A stretch of DNA of 5,961 nucleotides from Oscillospiraceae bacterium. Its GTDB lineage: Bacteria > Bacillota > Clostridia > Oscillospirales > Oscillospiraceae. The number at the start of each line of letters is the position of its first letter. Position 1 is the first letter of the stretch. The position numbers and the translations under genes are program-made. Location: the NCBI GenBank assembly GCA_009786775.1, contig WQRL01000125.1:1-5961 (forward strand), read 5' to 3'. Below, piece after piece: positions 5,453-5,961 of this stretch. The notes under the pieces were generated by a model. The model made no database searches and was not told the origin of the DNA. It worked only from the letters and a program-made list of their open reading frames with translations.

Positions 5453-5961
5453 ATGGAAACTCCAGTAGCTGCAACTCAAGTAAAGAGAAAAAAGCAAAGT
5501 CAATTCAAAGAAGTTTGGAAACGCTTTCGTAAAAACCCCCTCGCAATGATTGGCATGGTCATAATCATACTTATGTTTATCCTGGCTTTCTCGGCGGATT
5601 TAATAGCACCTCCAGACCCTGTGACGGGACTTCCCGGCTATAACCTGCAAGACTGGCGAAATGCCCGCCAATTTCCGTCAGCAGAACACATCATGGGTAC
5701 AGATAGCTTGGGACGCGATGTTTTTTCCAGAATAGCCCACGGCTCCCGCTACTCACTTGCTGTCGGCTTCGTGGTTGTTATCGTCGGCATGACCGCAGGT
5801 GTAACTCTCGGCTCAATTGCGGGCTTCTACGGCGGTGTGGCCGATAACATCATAATGAGAATCACCGATATAATTTTGGCAATGCCCACCATACTGCTGG
5901 CCATTGCGATAACGGCAACGCTTGGGCAGGGGCTTGAAAATGTAATGATTGCGGTAGGTAT
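5453..5961 (+). CDS. Peptide-type ABC transporter permease, DppC/OppC family, 3' end cut by window edge
   Basis: Second pore-forming membrane subunit of the importer. Hand translation gives 169 full codons, open at the right edge; family members are about 280-300 residues, so somewhat over half is present. Residues 1-25 are a Lys/Arg-rich cytoplasmic tail (VKRKKQ, then WKRFRKNPLAMIG, the typical OppC N-terminal motif). Membrane segment 1 is near 31-53, an extracytoplasmic stretch follows, then the family hallmark GTDSLGRDVFSR (82-93) with GSRYSLAVG (97-105). Membrane segments 2 and 3 lie near 101-125 and 137-158, and MRITDIILAMP (135-145) is also typical. The EAA coupling loop lies beyond the window. 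The start ATG is 14 nt after the first permease and has a near-perfect Shine-Dalgarno. ATPase genes of the DppD/DppF type are expected downstream. Confidence 0.94.
   Translation, partial: METPVAATQVKRKKQSQFKEVWKRFRKNPLAMIGMVIIILMFILAFSADLIAPPDPVTGLPGYNLQDWRNARQFPSAEHIMGTDSLGRDVFSRIAHGSRYSLAVGFVVVIVGMTAGVTLGSIAGFYGGVADNIIMRITDIILAMPTILLAIAITATLGQGLENVMIAVG

Noticed and set aside
4760..5503. Small frames overlapping the first permease on both strands (60, 77 and 127 residues)
   Set aside because: All overlap a clear DppB-type permease and lack independent support.
1..5961. CRISPR arrays, insertion sequences, tRNA or rRNA genes, phage or defence genes
   Set aside because: No spaced direct repeats, transposase frames, cloverleaf or rRNA-like sequences were seen; the window looks like ordinary metabolic and transport DNA.

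Overview
The window reads as a stretch of a bacterial chromosome from a Gram-positive-like anaerobe, most likely a Firmicute of the Clostridia type. This is inference: ribosome binding sites are strong and AGGAGG-like, the solute-binding protein is a lipoprotein, intergenic DNA is AT-rich around genes of moderate GC, and the metabolic content suits an amino-acid or peptide fermenter. I cannot name the species.

Left half (1-2312, minus strand): tdh (L-threonine 3-dehydrogenase) is followed 66 bp downstream by kbl (2-amino-3-ketobutyrate CoA ligase, also called glycine C-acetyltransferase). Together they convert L-threonine + NAD+ + CoA to glycine + acetyl-CoA. The kbl reading frame is still open at the left edge but is complete except for its last few codons.

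Middle (2313-2730): a 418-bp divergent control region with no convincing gene. It holds a candidate tdh promoter facing left, a roughly 180-nt tdh leader with mutually exclusive hairpins, a very AT-rich core, and a candidate promoter facing right. The right-facing promoter is overlapped by an unusually regular nested dyad with 11-bp spacing, a likely operator.

Right half (2731-5961, plus strand): the front of a peptide-type ABC importer operon. It has a family 5 solute-binding lipoprotein, a strong intrinsic terminator-like hairpin, a DppB/OppB-type permease with a GTG start, and a DppC/OppC-type permease cut by the right edge. ATPase genes would be expected beyond the window. The hairpin between the binding protein and the permeases probably sets a high binding-protein to permease ratio by partial termination.

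The arrangement suggests that peptide or amino-acid-derivative uptake and threonine breakdown are controlled from one intergenic region. All genes belong to well-known families; the least explained sequence is the intergenic region.
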